Positions 16,943 through 26,178 of a stretch of DNA of 64,000 nucleotides are shown here, one piece after another. Position numbers and translations under genes: made by a program. The stretch spans positions 2,914,001 through 2,978,000 of the forward strand of contig OZ257137.1 of the NCBI GenBank assembly GCA_965279115.1. Reading direction: 5' to 3'. The notes beneath the pieces are model-generated. The model searched no databases. It worked only from the letters and a program-made list of their open reading frames with translations, and was not told the origin of the DNA. Origin of the DNA: JAEUOS01 sp965279115 (lineage in GTDB: Bacteria; Pseudomonadota; Gammaproteobacteria; Burkholderiales; JAEUOS01). Numbering within the stretch: position 1 is the first letter of the stretch; each line of letters begins with the position of its first letter.

Positions 16943-17839
16943 GTGAAAAATCTGTTCCCCGCCCTGCTGGGCGCAGCCGTAGCCTGCTGTTTCGCCCTGC
17001 CGTCCCAGGCTCAGGACCTGACTGGCACCCTGAAAAAAATCAAGGAAACCGGCCAGATGACCGTCGCGCACCGCGAATCGTCGATTCCGTTTTCCTATCT
17101 TGATGACAAGCAGCAGCCGATCGGCTATTCGATGGACATCTGCGCCAAGGTGGTCGACGCAGTCAAGGCTGAACTGAAGATGCCCAACCTCAAGGTGGTG
17201 TACGCGCCGGTCACCTCGAGCAATCGCATTCCTCTCCTGCAGAACGGCACCATCGACATCGAATGCGGTTCGACCACCAATTCGGTGGAGCGGCAGAAAC
17301 TGGTGGCGTTCGGGCCCACCTATTTCCGCATCCAGGTGACGGCAGCGGTCAAGAAGTCGTCCAACATCAACAGCCTGGCCGAATTGAACGGCAAGAACAT
17401 TTCCACCACTTCCGGCACCACCGCGGTGCCGCTGCTGAAGGCCTATGAAAAGACCAAGAGCGTGGACGTGAAGGAAATCTACGGCAAGGACCACGCCGAA
17501 TCCTTCCTGCTGCTCGCCGAAGACCGCGTGGTGGCCTTTGTGATGGATGACATCCTGCTGGCCGGGCAGATCGCCAATTCGCGCAGCCCCAACGACTACA
17601 AGATCATCAACGAGTCCCTGCGCGCAGAACCCTATGGGCCGATGATCCGCAAGGACGACGCGCAGTTCAAGGCACTGGTCGACAAGACCCTGACCGCCCT
17701 GTACAAGTCGCCCGAGATGGAGCGCATCTACAACAAGTGGTACATGAGCCCGATCCCGCCCAAGGGCGTCAACCTCAATTTCCCGATGACGCCGCAACTG
17801 AAGGCAGACTTCGCGGCGCCCAACGACAAGGGCGTCTGA
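16943..17839 (+). CDS. gltI: Glutamate/aspartate ABC transporter substrate-binding protein
   Basis: A periplasmic receptor of 298 residues. I chose the GTG at 16943, preceded by AAAGAGGAG at seven bases, because it gives the signal peptide MKNLFPALLGAAVACCFA ending SQAQD. Family motifs of GltI/AatJ follow: TGQMTVAHRESSIPFSYLDD, IGYSMDICAKVVDAVK, ECGSTTNSVERQ, and the ending PPKGVNLNFPM, which is nearly invariant in GltI. It leads gltI-gltJ-gltK-gltL. A terminator-like hairpin follows. Confidence 0.95.
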   Translation: MKNLFPALLGAAVACCFALPSQAQDLTGTLKKIKETGQMTVAHRESSIPFSYLDDKQQPIGYSMDICAKVVDAVKAELKMPNLKVVYAPVTSSNRIPLLQNGTIDIECGSTTNSVERQKLVAFGPTYFRIQVTAAVKKSSNINSLAELNGKNISTTSGTTAVPLLKAYEKTKSVDVKEIYGKDHAESFLLLAEDRVVAFVMDDILLAGQIANSRSPNDYKIINESLRAEPYGPMIRKDDAQFKALVDKTLTALYKSPEMERIYNKWYMSPIPPKGVNLNFPMTPQLKADFAAPNDKGV

Positions 17840-17877
17840 AGCGGGGGCGCCGGATAATCATTCCGGCGTGGAACAAG

Positions 17878-17908
17878 AACCGGCGGGCCGCCATGCCTGC
17901 CGGTTTTT
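17878..17908 (+). terminator. Intra-operon terminator after gltI
   Basis: AACCGGC and GCCGGTT close a hairpin that extends to about ten pairs with one G-U, followed by TTTTCG. It lies between the binding protein and the permease genes, the usual place for partial termination that makes the receptor more abundant. Confidence 0.7.
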
Positions 17909-17964
17909 CGTTGGTTTCTGGCGCAAGAATTGCATAACAAAAAAGCATTACTGGAGGGGGAACC

Positions 17965-18702
17965 ATGAACCCGGCAATCCTGCTGGACCAGGTGCCTGAT
18001 GGTGACGGCACCTGGCTGATGAGCCTGGCATCAGGGCTCAAGTACACGCTGGTGGTCGCGGCTTTCGCCTGGGTCATCGCCTTCCTGCTGGGCTCCATCC
18101 TGGGTGTGATGCGCACCACCGAGAACAAATGGGCGGTGCGGTTGGGCAACGCCTACGTCGAACTGTTCCGCAACATCCCCCTGATTGTCCAGTTCTTTGT
18201 CTGGTACTTCGTGCTGCCGGGGCTCATTCCGGCCGTCAAGACCTGGGTGGTGTCGCTCGATCCCACCACCCACCAGTTCGTCACCGCGATCGTGTGCCTC
18301 GGTCTCTTCACGGCGGCACGCATCTCCGAACAGGTGCGTTCCGGCATCCAGGCCTTACCGCGCGGCCAGCGCATGGCGGGCTATGCCATGGGGCTCACCC
18401 AGGCGCAAACCTACCGGTTTGTGCTCTTGCCGGTAGCCTACCGGATCGTCATTCCGCCGATGACCTCGGAACTGATGAACCTGATCAAGAACACCGCCGT
18501 GGCGTTTTCGATCGGGCTGGTCGAGCTTTTCTTTCGCACCCGCGAGATGGGGGAGCTGACCTTCCGTTACTTCGAGGCGTTCGCCGCGGCCACGCTGGTC
18601 TATGTGGTCATCGCCATGCTCGCCAATCGGGTAATGGCGTTCATCGAGCGGCGCATCGCCATTCCCGGCTTCATCTCCGGCGGTGCCGGCGGCGGACACT
18701 AG
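17965..18702 (+). CDS. gltJ: Glutamate/aspartate ABC transporter permease GltJ
   Basis: A 245-residue inner-membrane permease of the polar amino-acid HisM type. ELFRNIPLIVQFFVWYFVLPGLIP and the EAA loop EQVRSGIQALPRGQRMAGYAMG (residues about 115-136) are characteristic. It pairs with GltK. An AGGGGG ribosome-binding site precedes the ATG. It is followed 10 bases later by gltK. Confidence 0.95.
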   Translation: MNPAILLDQVPDGDGTWLMSLASGLKYTLVVAAFAWVIAFLLGSILGVMRTTENKWAVRLGNAYVELFRNIPLIVQFFVWYFVLPGLIPAVKTWVVSLDPTTHQFVTAIVCLGLFTAARISEQVRSGIQALPRGQRMAGYAMGLTQAQTYRFVLLPVAYRIVIPPMTSELMNLIKNTAVAFSIGLVELFFRTREMGELTFRYFEAFAAATLVYVVIAMLANRVMAFIERRIAIPGFISGGAGGGH

Positions 18703-18712
18703 GAGCGTACCC

Positions 18713-19399
18713 ATGACCGATCTGGACTTCTCGATCATCGGCCGCACCCTGCCCTACCTCTGGAAGGGGCTCGAGTACACCCTGCAGCTCACGGTGGTGG
18801 CAGCCATCGGTGGTGTCATCTGGGGCACGCTTCTGGCGCTGGCGCGCCTGTCGTCGAACAAGGCCTTGTCGCTTGCGGCGGCCGGCTACGTAAACCTGAT
18901 GCGCTCGATCCCGCTTCTCCTGGTGATCTTCTGGTTCTACTTCCTTTCGCCGGTGCTGCTGCAGTGGATCACCGGCGCCGACCGGCCGGTCGCGATGGGC
19001 GCGGACCGCTCCGCGTACATCACCTTCATCCTTTTCGAAGGCGCGTATTTCTGCGAGATCATGCGCGCGGGCATCCAGAGCATTCCGCGCGGCCAGGTGG
19101 CGGCGGCCTATGCGGTCGGCCTCAATTACTGGCAGTCGATGCAGCTCATCGTCCTGCCGCAGGCTTTTCGCAACATGTTGCCGGTGCTGCTCACGCAGAC
19201 CATCATCCTGTTCCAGGACGTTTCGCTGGTGTCCTTGCTCAACGTGACCGACTTCGTCGGCGCCGCCGGCAAGGTCGCGCAGCGCGACAGCCGGCTGGTC
19301 GAGATGTACCTGTTCGTCGCAGTCACCTATTTCGTCATGTGCTTCGGCCTTTCGCTCCTGGTCAAGGCGCTGCAAAAGAAAATCGCCATCGTCCGCTAG
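18713..19399 (+). CDS. gltK: Glutamate/aspartate ABC transporter permease GltK
   Basis: A 228-residue permease from the ATG at 18713, ten bases after gltJ. YVNLMRSIPLLLVIFWFYFL and the EAA loop CEIMRAGIQSIPRGQVAAAYAVGL mark it as the GltJ partner. It ends KALQKKIAIVR, typical of GltK. The frame, length and order match the standard gltIJKL operon. Confidence 0.95.
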   Translation: MTDLDFSIIGRTLPYLWKGLEYTLQLTVVAAIGGVIWGTLLALARLSSNKALSLAAAGYVNLMRSIPLLLVIFWFYFLSPVLLQWITGADRPVAMGADRSAYITFILFEGAYFCEIMRAGIQSIPRGQVAAAYAVGLNYWQSMQLIVLPQAFRNMLPVLLTQTIILFQDVSLVSLLNVTDFVGAAGKVAQRDSRLVEMYLFVAVTYFVMCFGLSLLVKALQKKIAIVR

Positions 19400-19438
19400 A
19401 ACGCATCATTCGCGGACGCATCCGCACGGGGAAATGTC

Positions 19439-20173
19439 ATGATCGAATTCAAGAATGTCAGCAAGTGGTACGGCAGCTTCCAGGTGCTCACCGACTGCAC
19501 CACCAACGTCAAGAAGGGCGAGGTGGTGGTGGTGTGCGGCCCCTCGGGCTCCGGCAAGTCGACATTGATCAAGACCGTCAACGGGCTCGAGCCGTTCCAG
19601 AAGGGCTCCATCGATGTCGATGGCATCTCGGTTGGTGACCCCAGGACCGACTTGCCCAAATTGCGTTCGCGCTGCGGCATGGTGTTCCAGCACTTCGAGT
19701 TGTTTCCCCACCTCACCGTGACGGAAAACCTCACCCTGGCGCAGATCAAGGTGCTCGGTCGCAGCAAGGACGACGCCTACGCGCGCGGCCTGAAGTATCT
19801 GGAACGGGTCGGGCTTTCGGCCCACAAGGACAAGTTTCCCGGCCAGTTGTCGGGCGGGCAGCAACAGCGCGTTGCCATTGCCCGTGCGCTGTCGATGGAC
19901 CCGATCGTCATGCTGTTCGACGAGCCCACCTCGGCGCTCGACCCCGAAATGGTCGGCGAGGTGCTCGACGTGATGGTGCAACTGGCGCAGGAAGGCATGA
20001 CCATGATGTGCGTGACCCACGAGATGGGCTTCGCGCGCAAGGTGGCGCACCGAGTCATCTTCATGGACGCCGGCAAGATCGTCGAGGACTGCCAGAAGGA
20101 GGAGTTCTTCGGCAATCGCGAGGCGCGTTCGGAGCGCGCGCGGAATTTCCTCGACAAGATCCTGCAGCACTGA
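19439..20173 (+). CDS. gltL: Glutamate/aspartate ABC transporter ATPase GltL
   Basis: A 244-residue ATPase that powers GltJK. Walker A is GPSGSGKST, the signature is LSGGQQQRVAIARALS, Walker B is VMLFDEPTSALD, and the H-loop is VTHEMGFARKVA. The sequence GMVFQHFELFPHLTV is the polar amino-acid ATPase Q-loop. A GGGGAAA sequence precedes the ATG. The thioesterase GTG start lies two bases after its stop. Confidence 0.96.
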   Translation: MIEFKNVSKWYGSFQVLTDCTTNVKKGEVVVVCGPSGSGKSTLIKTVNGLEPFQKGSIDVDGISVGDPRTDLPKLRSRCGMVFQHFELFPHLTVTENLTLAQIKVLGRSKDDAYARGLKYLERVGLSAHKDKFPGQLSGGQQQRVAIARALSMDPIVMLFDEPTSALDPEMVGEVLDVMVQLAQEGMTMMCVTHEMGFARKVAHRVIFMDAGKIVEDCQKEEFFGNREARSERARNFLDKILQH

Positions 20174-20175
20174 GC

Positions 20176-20610
20176 GTGGCTTCGGCAGGCGTTCCCGCGG
20201 CCGGCAACGCGCTGCGGATGATGCTCGAAGGCGGCGAACCGCCGCCGTGTTCGCGTACGCTGGGCTTTCGCAGCGCGCGCCTCGAGGGCGATTCCGCCGT
20301 TCTCGAATACGAGCCCGGCCCGCATCTCCTCAACCCCATTGGCACGGTGCAGGGCGGTATCGTGGCCGCCATCCTTGACGACGTGTTTTCGGTCGCCATC
20401 CTTGCGCGGCTCGGCGTCAACGATTCGGCACCGAGAGCGGAAATGAAGGTGAGTTACTTCAAGCCGGTGTTCGCCGGTGTGGTTACCGGCACCGGCAGGG
20501 TATTGAAGCAGGGGCGTTCGATGGCCTTCGCCGAGGCGGAGTTGCGGGACCGCGATGGCGATCTTCTCGCCAAGGCGTCCGCCACGGTGGCGATCCGGCG
20601 CGGCGGGTAG
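20176..20610 (+). CDS. PaaI-family hotdog thioesterase
   Basis: A 144-residue protein of the PaaI/YbgC-like hotdog fold if translated from the GTG at 20176; the ATG pair at 20218/20221 is an alternative start. The core LNPIGTVQGGIVAAILDDVFSVA contains the GG-IVAAILDD active-site helix of acyl-CoA thioesterases, where Asp acts as the catalytic acid. It is joined to gltL with a two-base gap, so it is probably co-transcribed, but no link to Glu/Asp uptake is evident. Confidence 0.85.
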   Translation: MASAGVPAAGNALRMMLEGGEPPPCSRTLGFRSARLEGDSAVLEYEPGPHLLNPIGTVQGGIVAAILDDVFSVAILARLGVNDSAPRAEMKVSYFKPVFAGVVTGTGRVLKQGRSMAFAEAELRDRDGDLLAKASATVAIRRGG

Positions 20611-20617
20611 GCGGCGC

Positions 20618-23248
20618 CTAAAGGTTTTTTTCGACGTTGCGCAGGTCCGGATCGTCGCGGTCCGTGCGGCTGGTATAGCCGAGGCGCTGCATCAGTCCCA
20701 GCATGCGCTGGTTGTTGCCCAGCACAAACCCCTCGAACTTCTTGAGCCCGCGCTCGCGCGCCGTGGCTTCGATGGCGCTCATCAGGCGCGCGCCCAGCCC
20801 GCGTCCATGCCAGTCGTCGGCCACCACCAGCGCATATTCGCCGGAGGCGCCGTCGGGATTGAGCATGTAGCGCGCCACAGCGACAATGCGCTCGCGCTCG
20901 TCCTCCTGCACGGTGGCCACCAGCGCCATTTCGCGGTGATAGTCGATCTGCGTGTAGCGCGCCAATTGGCGCTGGGACAGTTCGCGCGCATGCGAGATGA
21001 AGCGGAAATAGCGCGCCTCCTCCGACAACCCGCGCACGAGGGTTTGCAGCGGCTCCGCGTCCTCGGGCCTGATCGGCCGGATCAGGTAGCTGCTGCCGTC
21101 GGGCAACGGGACTTCCTCGGTGAGATAGGCCGGGTAGGGCAGGATGGCCATGTGCGCATGGCGACCCAGTCCCATTGGAGGCGCGTGTTCGGCGACGATG
21201 CGCGCGTCCACCGCGATGGCGCCGCTCTCGTCGACGATCACCGGGTTGATGTCCATTTCCTTCAAGCCCGGCAGTTCGCACACCATTTCGGATACGCGCA
21301 GCAGCATGTCCTCGATGGCCGCGATGTGCGCCGCCGGCATGCCGCGGAAGATGCCCAGCATGGCGGCGCTGCGGGTGCGCTCGATCAGGCGCCGCGCGAG
21401 AAAGCGGTTGAGCGGCGGGAGTTCCATGGCGCGGTCACGGATCAGTTCGATCATGGTGCCGCCGGCGCCGAAGCTGATCACCGGCCCGAACAGCGGATCG
21501 CGCGTGAGCCCGATGTGCAATTCGCGACCGTTCGGCTTGACGCTCATTTCCTGGATGGTGATGCCTTCCGGCTCGGCATCCGGGCGCGCCTCCTTCACCG
21601 CCTTGATCATCTCGGCCCAGCGCGCGCGCACTTCCTGCGCGTTGTGCACGTTGAGCGCCACCCCGCCCACATCGCTCTTGTGCGCTATCGCGGCCGAGGA
21701 GATCTTCATCGCCACCGGATAGCCCATCTGCGAGGCGATCATCAGCGCCTCGTTCGGATTGCGCGCCAGCATGGTGCGCGTGACCGGGATGTGGAAAGCC
21801 GCGAGCAATGCCTTGGACTCCATTTCGGTGAGCACGCTGCGGCGCTCGCCGAGCACGCTTTCGAGGATCATGCGCGCGCCCTCGACGTCGGGCTCGCGTT
21901 CATTGGTGATCGACGGCGGGGTCTGTTGCAGCAACTGCTGGTTGCGATGGAATGCGGCGATGTTGCCGAAGGAGTCCACCGCGGCCTCCGGGGTGCGGAA
22001 CGTCGGAATGCCTGCGCCATCCAGGCGCAGGCGCAGATCACGCACCGAGCGGTCGCCCATCCAGCAGGCGATCATCGGCTTGCCCACGTCGTTCTCAGCG
22101 GCGACCACCGCGTCGACGATCGCCGGCGCGTCCACGCCCTGTTTCGGGCTGTACATGACCAGTACGCCATCAATGCCGCGGTCGGCCGCCATGGCGCGGA
22201 TCGCCGCGGTGTATTCGGCCGGGCCGGCGTCCTCACCCAGATCGACCGGATTGTCCAGCACCGCATGTGGCGGCAGCGCCTGCCGCAGTGCGGTCCGGCT
22301 GGCTTCGCCCAGGGGTGCGATGCGCACCCCGGATTCGCCTGCCCAGTCGGCGGCAAGAACGCCGGGACCGCCGCCATTGGTGATCACGCCCAGGCGGTCG
22401 CCGCAAGGCCGGTAGCGTGCGGCCAGGCAGCGCGCCGCCGCGAACAGCTGGGTGAACAGGCGCACCTGCACGGCGCCGGCGCGCTGCAGGGCGGCATTGA
22501 ATACCGCGTTGGCGCCGACCATCGCGCCGGAATGGGTGAGCGCCGCGCGTGCGCCGTCAGGTTTGCGGCCGGCCTTGAGCACCAGCACCGGCTTGACGCT
22601 TGCAGCGGTACGCAGCGCGCTCATGAAATCGCGCGCGTTGGTGATCCCTTCCAGGTAGAGCAGGATGCTGTGGGTGCGTCCGTCGGCGGCGAGAAAATCG
22701 AGCACCTGCGCGAGCGATACCCCCGAGTTTCCGCCGGTGGTGATGACGGCGGAAAAGCCGATCGAGGTGTCGGCGGCCCAGTCGAGGATGGCCGCGCCCA
22801 GTGCGCCCGACTGTGTGACCAGCGCAAGGTTGCCTTCGCGCGCCATGGGGCCGAGCATGGCGGCGTTGAGGTGCCGGTGCGGCCGCTGCAGGCCAAGCGA
22901 CTGCGGCCCAAGCATGTGGATGCCGTGGCGCCTGGCGATGACGCGCCAGGCTTCGCCCTCGGTAGCGCCGGCCGCCGGGCACAGCACGATGGCTGCGCGC
23001 GGATGCAGATGGACGCATTCCTCGAGCGCCGTGGCGACATCGCCCGCCGGCAGGGCGATGATGGCGAGGTCGACATCGCCCGCGCTTTCAATGCGGGTCG
23101 CACCCGCGGAAAAGCGGATGACCCGGACGGCATCGCCGGCTGCCGCGAGTCCGGCAAGCAGCGCGTCGGTAGCGGCGTCGGATGGCGCCGGCACGATTGC
23201 GACGACGTGGCGCGGATCGAACAGCGGATCGAGAAAATGGCGTTCCAT
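20618..23248 (-). CDS. Pat-like acyl-CoA synthetase (ADP-forming)/GNAT acetyltransferase fusion
   Basis: An 876-residue multidomain protein. Residues about 10-460 form the CoA-binding and ligase parts (VTQSGALGAAI, VITNGGGPGVLAAD, DNPVDLGEDA); about 470-700 an ATP-grasp domain (YPVAMKISSAAIAHKSDVGGV, DINPVIV); about 720-870 a GNAT domain with the acetyl-CoA loop DDWHGRGLGARLM. This is the plan of the protein-lysine acetyltransferase Pat/PatZ. THSGAMVG at 238-245 lines up with the ligase phospho-histidine loop and keeps a histidine (His239). It lies next to an HDAC-like gene. Confidence 0.9.
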   Translation of the reverse strand: MERHFLDPLFDPRHVVAIVPAPSDAATDALLAGLAAAGDAVRVIRFSAGATRIESAGDVDLAIIALPAGDVATALEECVHLHPRAAIVLCPAAGATEGEAWRVIARRHGIHMLGPQSLGLQRPHRHLNAAMLGPMAREGNLALVTQSGALGAAILDWAADTSIGFSAVITTGGNSGVSLAQVLDFLAADGRTHSILLYLEGITNARDFMSALRTAASVKPVLVLKAGRKPDGARAALTHSGAMVGANAVFNAALQRAGAVQVRLFTQLFAAARCLAARYRPCGDRLGVITNGGGPGVLAADWAGESGVRIAPLGEASRTALRQALPPHAVLDNPVDLGEDAGPAEYTAAIRAMAADRGIDGVLVMYSPKQGVDAPAIVDAVVAAENDVGKPMIACWMGDRSVRDLRLRLDGAGIPTFRTPEAAVDSFGNIAAFHRNQQLLQQTPPSITNEREPDVEGARMILESVLGERRSVLTEMESKALLAAFHIPVTRTMLARNPNEALMIASQMGYPVAMKISSAAIAHKSDVGGVALNVHNAQEVRARWAEMIKAVKEARPDAEPEGITIQEMSVKPNGRELHIGLTRDPLFGPVISFGAGGTMIELIRDRAMELPPLNRFLARRLIERTRSAAMLGIFRGMPAAHIAAIEDMLLRVSEMVCELPGLKEMDINPVIVDESGAIAVDARIVAEHAPPMGLGRHAHMAILPYPAYLTEEVPLPDGSSYLIRPIRPEDAEPLQTLVRGLSEEARYFRFISHARELSQRQLARYTQIDYHREMALVATVQEDERERIVAVARYMLNPDGASGEYALVVADDWHGRGLGARLMSAIEATARERGLKKFEGFVLGNNQRMLGLMQRLGYTSRTDRDDPDLRNVEKNL

Positions 23249-23295
23249 GTGGGTCTGGGCGGGTTCCGGTTGGCGCGGGGCCGGCGCCTGGCGGC

Positions 23296-24222
23296 TCAGT
23301 CTGCGCCCATCAATACCTTGAGGTGCGCCGCTACCGAGCGTGCCAACGCTGACAGGTTGTAGCCGCCTTCGAGCAGGGAAACCACCCGGCCGTTCGCATG
23401 GCGCTCGGCCACGCCCAGCACCTCGCGGGTCACCCAGGCATAGTCGGCCTCGACCCAGCCGAGATTGGCCATGTCGTCCTCGCGGTGCGCGTCGAACCCG
23501 GCGGAAATGAACACCATCTCTGGCCGGAATGCGTCGAGCGCCGGCAGCCAGCGGTCGGTGACCGCGGCGCGCAGGGCGTCGCCGCTGGTGCGCGGCGCCA
23601 GCGGCACGTTGACCATGTTGGAGCCCTGGGGAATGTCACCGGAGAACGGATAGAGCGGATGCTGGAAAGTCGAGACCATCATCACCCGTTCATCGCCTGC
23701 GAAGATGTTCTCGCTGCCATTGCCGTGATGGACGTCGAAGTCGATGAGCGCCACACGCTGCATGCCCAATTCCGCCAGCGCATGGGCGATGCCGACAGCG
23801 GCGTTGTTGAAAAAGCAGAAGCCCATCGCCTGGTGCCGTTCGGCGTGGTGGCCCGGCGGGCGCACGCAGCAGAACGCCGACTGTGCTTCGCCGCGCGCGA
23901 CCAGTTCGGCGCCCAGCACCGCGGCGCCGGCGGCGTGCCAGGCGGCCTTCATGGTGTGCGGGTTCATCGCCGTGTCGGGGTCGACATGCACGTAGCCTTC
24001 GGCCGGGATGGCGGCCTCGAGTTCGGCCACATAGAGCGTGTCGTGCACCCGCCCGACCTGCTCGCGGGTTGCGGCCGGCGCCTCGTAGGGCGGCATTAGG
24101 TCGAGCAGCCCGCGTATGAGCAGGTGGTCGTAGATCGCCGACAGGCGTTCGGGGCACTCGGGGTGGCCTTCGCCCATTTCGTGGCGCAGGAAACTCGGAT
24201 GTGAGATGTAGGCAGTGGCCAC
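23296..24222 (-). CDS. HDAC-like (class II) deacetylase/amidohydrolase
   Basis: A 308-residue zinc hydrolase of the histone-deacetylase superfamily; the start is a GTG. The hallmark motifs are present: GHPECPERL, RPPGHHAE (catalytic His pair), DFDVHHGNG (zinc Asp and His), SAGFDAHRED (second zinc Asp), and EGGYNL. Bacterial members remove acetyl groups from lysines, polyamines or other amines. Its position 47 bases downstream-facing from the Pat-like gene on the same strand suggests opposing reactions on the same targets. Confidence 0.93.
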   Translation of the reverse strand: MATAYISHPSFLRHEMGEGHPECPERLSAIYDHLLIRGLLDLMPPYEAPAATREQVGRVHDTLYVAELEAAIPAEGYVHVDPDTAMNPHTMKAAWHAAGAAVLGAELVARGEAQSAFCCVRPPGHHAERHQAMGFCFFNNAAVGIAHALAELGMQRVALIDFDVHHGNGSENIFAGDERVMMVSTFQHPLYPFSGDIPQGSNMVNVPLAPRTSGDALRAAVTDRWLPALDAFRPEMVFISAGFDAHREDDMANLGWVEADYAWVTREVLGVAERHANGRVVSLLEGGYNLSALARSVAAHLKVLMGAD

Positions 24223-24335
24223 GGAACTCGAACTCGGTCAGGAACGGGTGGATGCCTGCATGATATGCCGCCCTCCGCCGAGATGCTTGCGTTGCATCAA
24301 ATCGGGGTGGCGGCGTCCGGCAGAGGCGCCGCCCT

Positions 24336-25505
24336 TCAGCCGTCAATCACGCGCGCTAGGCGGCAGATACCCTCGGCAATGCCGTCTTCAGGCGTGGTGG
24401 CGAATGAGAGGCGGAACGTGGCGGTATCCGCATTGCGCGGGTAAAAGGCCACGCCGGGCACGAAATACACGCCCTCGCGGCGGGCCGCGTCCATCAGGTC
24501 GCGCGCATCGCCGCCCGCACGCATGCGGCACCACATGAACATGCCGCCTTGCGGAGTGGCGAATTCGAGCCGGTCGGCCAGATGTTCGGCCAGTGCGGCA
24601 TGCATCGCCCGTGCGCGGCTGGCGTAAGTGGCGCGGATTTTGGGCAGGTGCGCTTCCAGGTGGCCGGCCGCCCAGTAGTTCTCCACTGCATGCTGGGTGG
24701 GCAGGGCTGAATGGATGTCGGTGGCGAGCTTGGTCCAGACAAATTCCTGGCGCAGGTGCGCCGGCGGGATCATCCAGCCCACCCGCAGGCCCGGCGCCAC
24801 CAGCTTGGAGAGGCTGGAGACATGGATCAGCCAATCGCGTGCCCCTGGTACTTCACCGGACAGGGAAAGAAGCGAGGGGGGAGCCGGCGTGTCGAACCAG
24901 ATGCGGCTGTAGGGGTCGTCCTCCAGCACGTGGAAACGGTGCTCAACGGCCAGTTCGAGCAGGCGCCGGCGACGTTCGAGGGCAAGCACGCTGCCGTCCG
25001 GATTGGAATACGAAGGCACCACGTAGATCAGCCTGGGCCGATGCTGCTTCAACAGTTCTTCAAGCGATTCCGGAACCAACCCGTACGCGTCCTTGGCCAC
25101 CGAGATGCCGTTCAGGCCGGCCAGGTGAAAGGCCTGCAGCGCCGTCGGGAACACCGGGCTGTCCATGAACACGGTGTCGCCGCGCCGGGTGAGCACCCGC
25201 ACCGCCGTCTCTATCCCCTGCTGGCCGCCGTTGGCGACGATCACTTCCTCAGGCGCGACGAGGCGCGAAGGCGTGGACGAGAACACGGCCAGGCGCGCGC
25301 GCAGTGGCGGGTGTCCTTCGCGCTCACCATACTGCAGCGCGACCCTGAAACTGTCGCGGAACACCTGGTTGAACGCGCTGGCCAGCCCTTCCGTATCGAA
25401 AAGCGCCGGGTCCGGATAACCGCCGGCAAAGGAGATGCCGCCTTCGCGGCGTGCCATGCTCGCCACCTGGTAGATGATGCCGCCGAGTTCAGGGGAGTAG
25501 TCCAT
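24336..25505 (-). CDS. PLP-dependent aminotransferase, MocR/LysN-like class I fold
   Basis: A 389-residue fold-type I aminotransferase. The PLP lysine lies in HVSSLSKLVAPGLRVGW. Other conserved sites are ANGGQQGIE, VVPSYSNPDGS (cofactor-binding Asn/Tyr region), and FRLSFATTPEDGI near the C-terminus. It lacks the N-terminal GntR domain of MocR regulators, so it is a stand-alone enzyme, most like 2-aminoadipate or aromatic aminotransferases. The substrate is not determinable. Confidence 0.9.
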   Translation of the reverse strand: MDYSPELGGIIYQVASMARREGGISFAGGYPDPALFDTEGLASAFNQVFRDSFRVALQYGEREGHPPLRARLAVFSSTPSRLVAPEEVIVANGGQQGIETAVRVLTRRGDTVFMDSPVFPTALQAFHLAGLNGISVAKDAYGLVPESLEELLKQHRPRLIYVVPSYSNPDGSVLALERRRRLLELAVEHRFHVLEDDPYSRIWFDTPAPPSLLSLSGEVPGARDWLIHVSSLSKLVAPGLRVGWMIPPAHLRQEFVWTKLATDIHSALPTQHAVENYWAAGHLEAHLPKIRATYASRARAMHAALAEHLADRLEFATPQGGMFMWCRMRAGGDARDLMDAARREGVYFVPGVAFYPRNADTATFRLSFATTPEDGIAEGICRLARVIDG

Positions 25506-25539
25506 CGTGTCGCGAGAGCGATGCCGAAGATTGGGTGCC

Positions 25540-26178
25540 TTACGGTTTTACCACGCGTGGCACCAGCAATGCGTTTGCTTCGCCGCGCACGCGCAGGGTT
25601 TCGCATTGCGCAGGCGTCAGCCGCGTGTTGCCGGGGTCGGTGTCCTCGTTCATGAGATTGCCGATTTCGGTGGAATGGGCGCCGCTGTCGGCGAGCACAT
25701 GCGCGATCTCGTGCGCAATGACCACCGGCAGGTCGCGTGTGGTGAAGGTGATCCAGGCCGTGTCGGCCATTTCCGGGCGCGAGCGAGCGTTGCCGCGTCC
25801 CACGGCTTCGGCGTCATAGGCGGGCTGGTTGCGGGTGTCCTCGACCAGGAACAGCGCCGGCTTGCGCGGTGCGAGGGCCTTCAGAAGCTCCCTCGAATCG
25901 GGGGTATAGAGATAGCGAAAACGGCGCGGCGCGCGCAGGACATGCAGGTCGATCGAAACCTCGACGCCGCATTGCGCGAACAGTCCGCCGGCGGCGGCCA
26001 GGGCCGTGCGCGCCCGGGAAACGTCCCAGCGCGTGCCTTCGAACATGTGCGCCGCGATGTGCAGGTCATGACTCGCGCCGCGCACGGCCGGCATCTCCAG
26101 CTTTCCGCTGGAGATGGCCTCGACCGCCTGCGCGAACGCACAGCCCGCCCACATTAGCGCAAGGCCGGCAATGCGCAT
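25540..26178 (-). CDS. Exported putative zinc metalloprotease (HEIAH)
   Basis: A 212-residue protein from the ATG at 26178, which overlaps the upstream gene stop as TGATG. The signal peptide is MRIAGLALMWAGCAFAQA. The zinc motif is HEIAHVLADSGAHS, giving HExxH with a third His eight residues after the second; this is longer than the HExxHxxGxxH of typical metzincins. NLMNED further on could be a Met-turn. A cysteine in QCGVEV may pair with QCETL near the end. No family name is assigned. Confidence 0.7.
   Translation of the reverse strand: MRIAGLALMWAGCAFAQAVEAISSGKLEMPAVRGASHDLHIAAHMFEGTRWDVSRARTALAAAGGLFAQCGVEVSIDLHVLRAPRRFRYLYTPDSRELLKALAPRKPALFLVEDTRNQPAYDAEAVGRGNARSRPEMADTAWITFTTRDLPVVIAHEIAHVLADSGAHSTEIGNLMNEDTDPGNTRLTPAQCETLRVRGEANALLVPRVVKP

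Noticed and set aside
20555..23362. Very long open frame on the plus strand opposite the Pat-like gene
   Set aside because: It mirrors the codon pattern of the real gene, is His/Arg/Gln-rich with no recognisable domain, and spans the gap past both ends; typical GC-rich antisense artefact.
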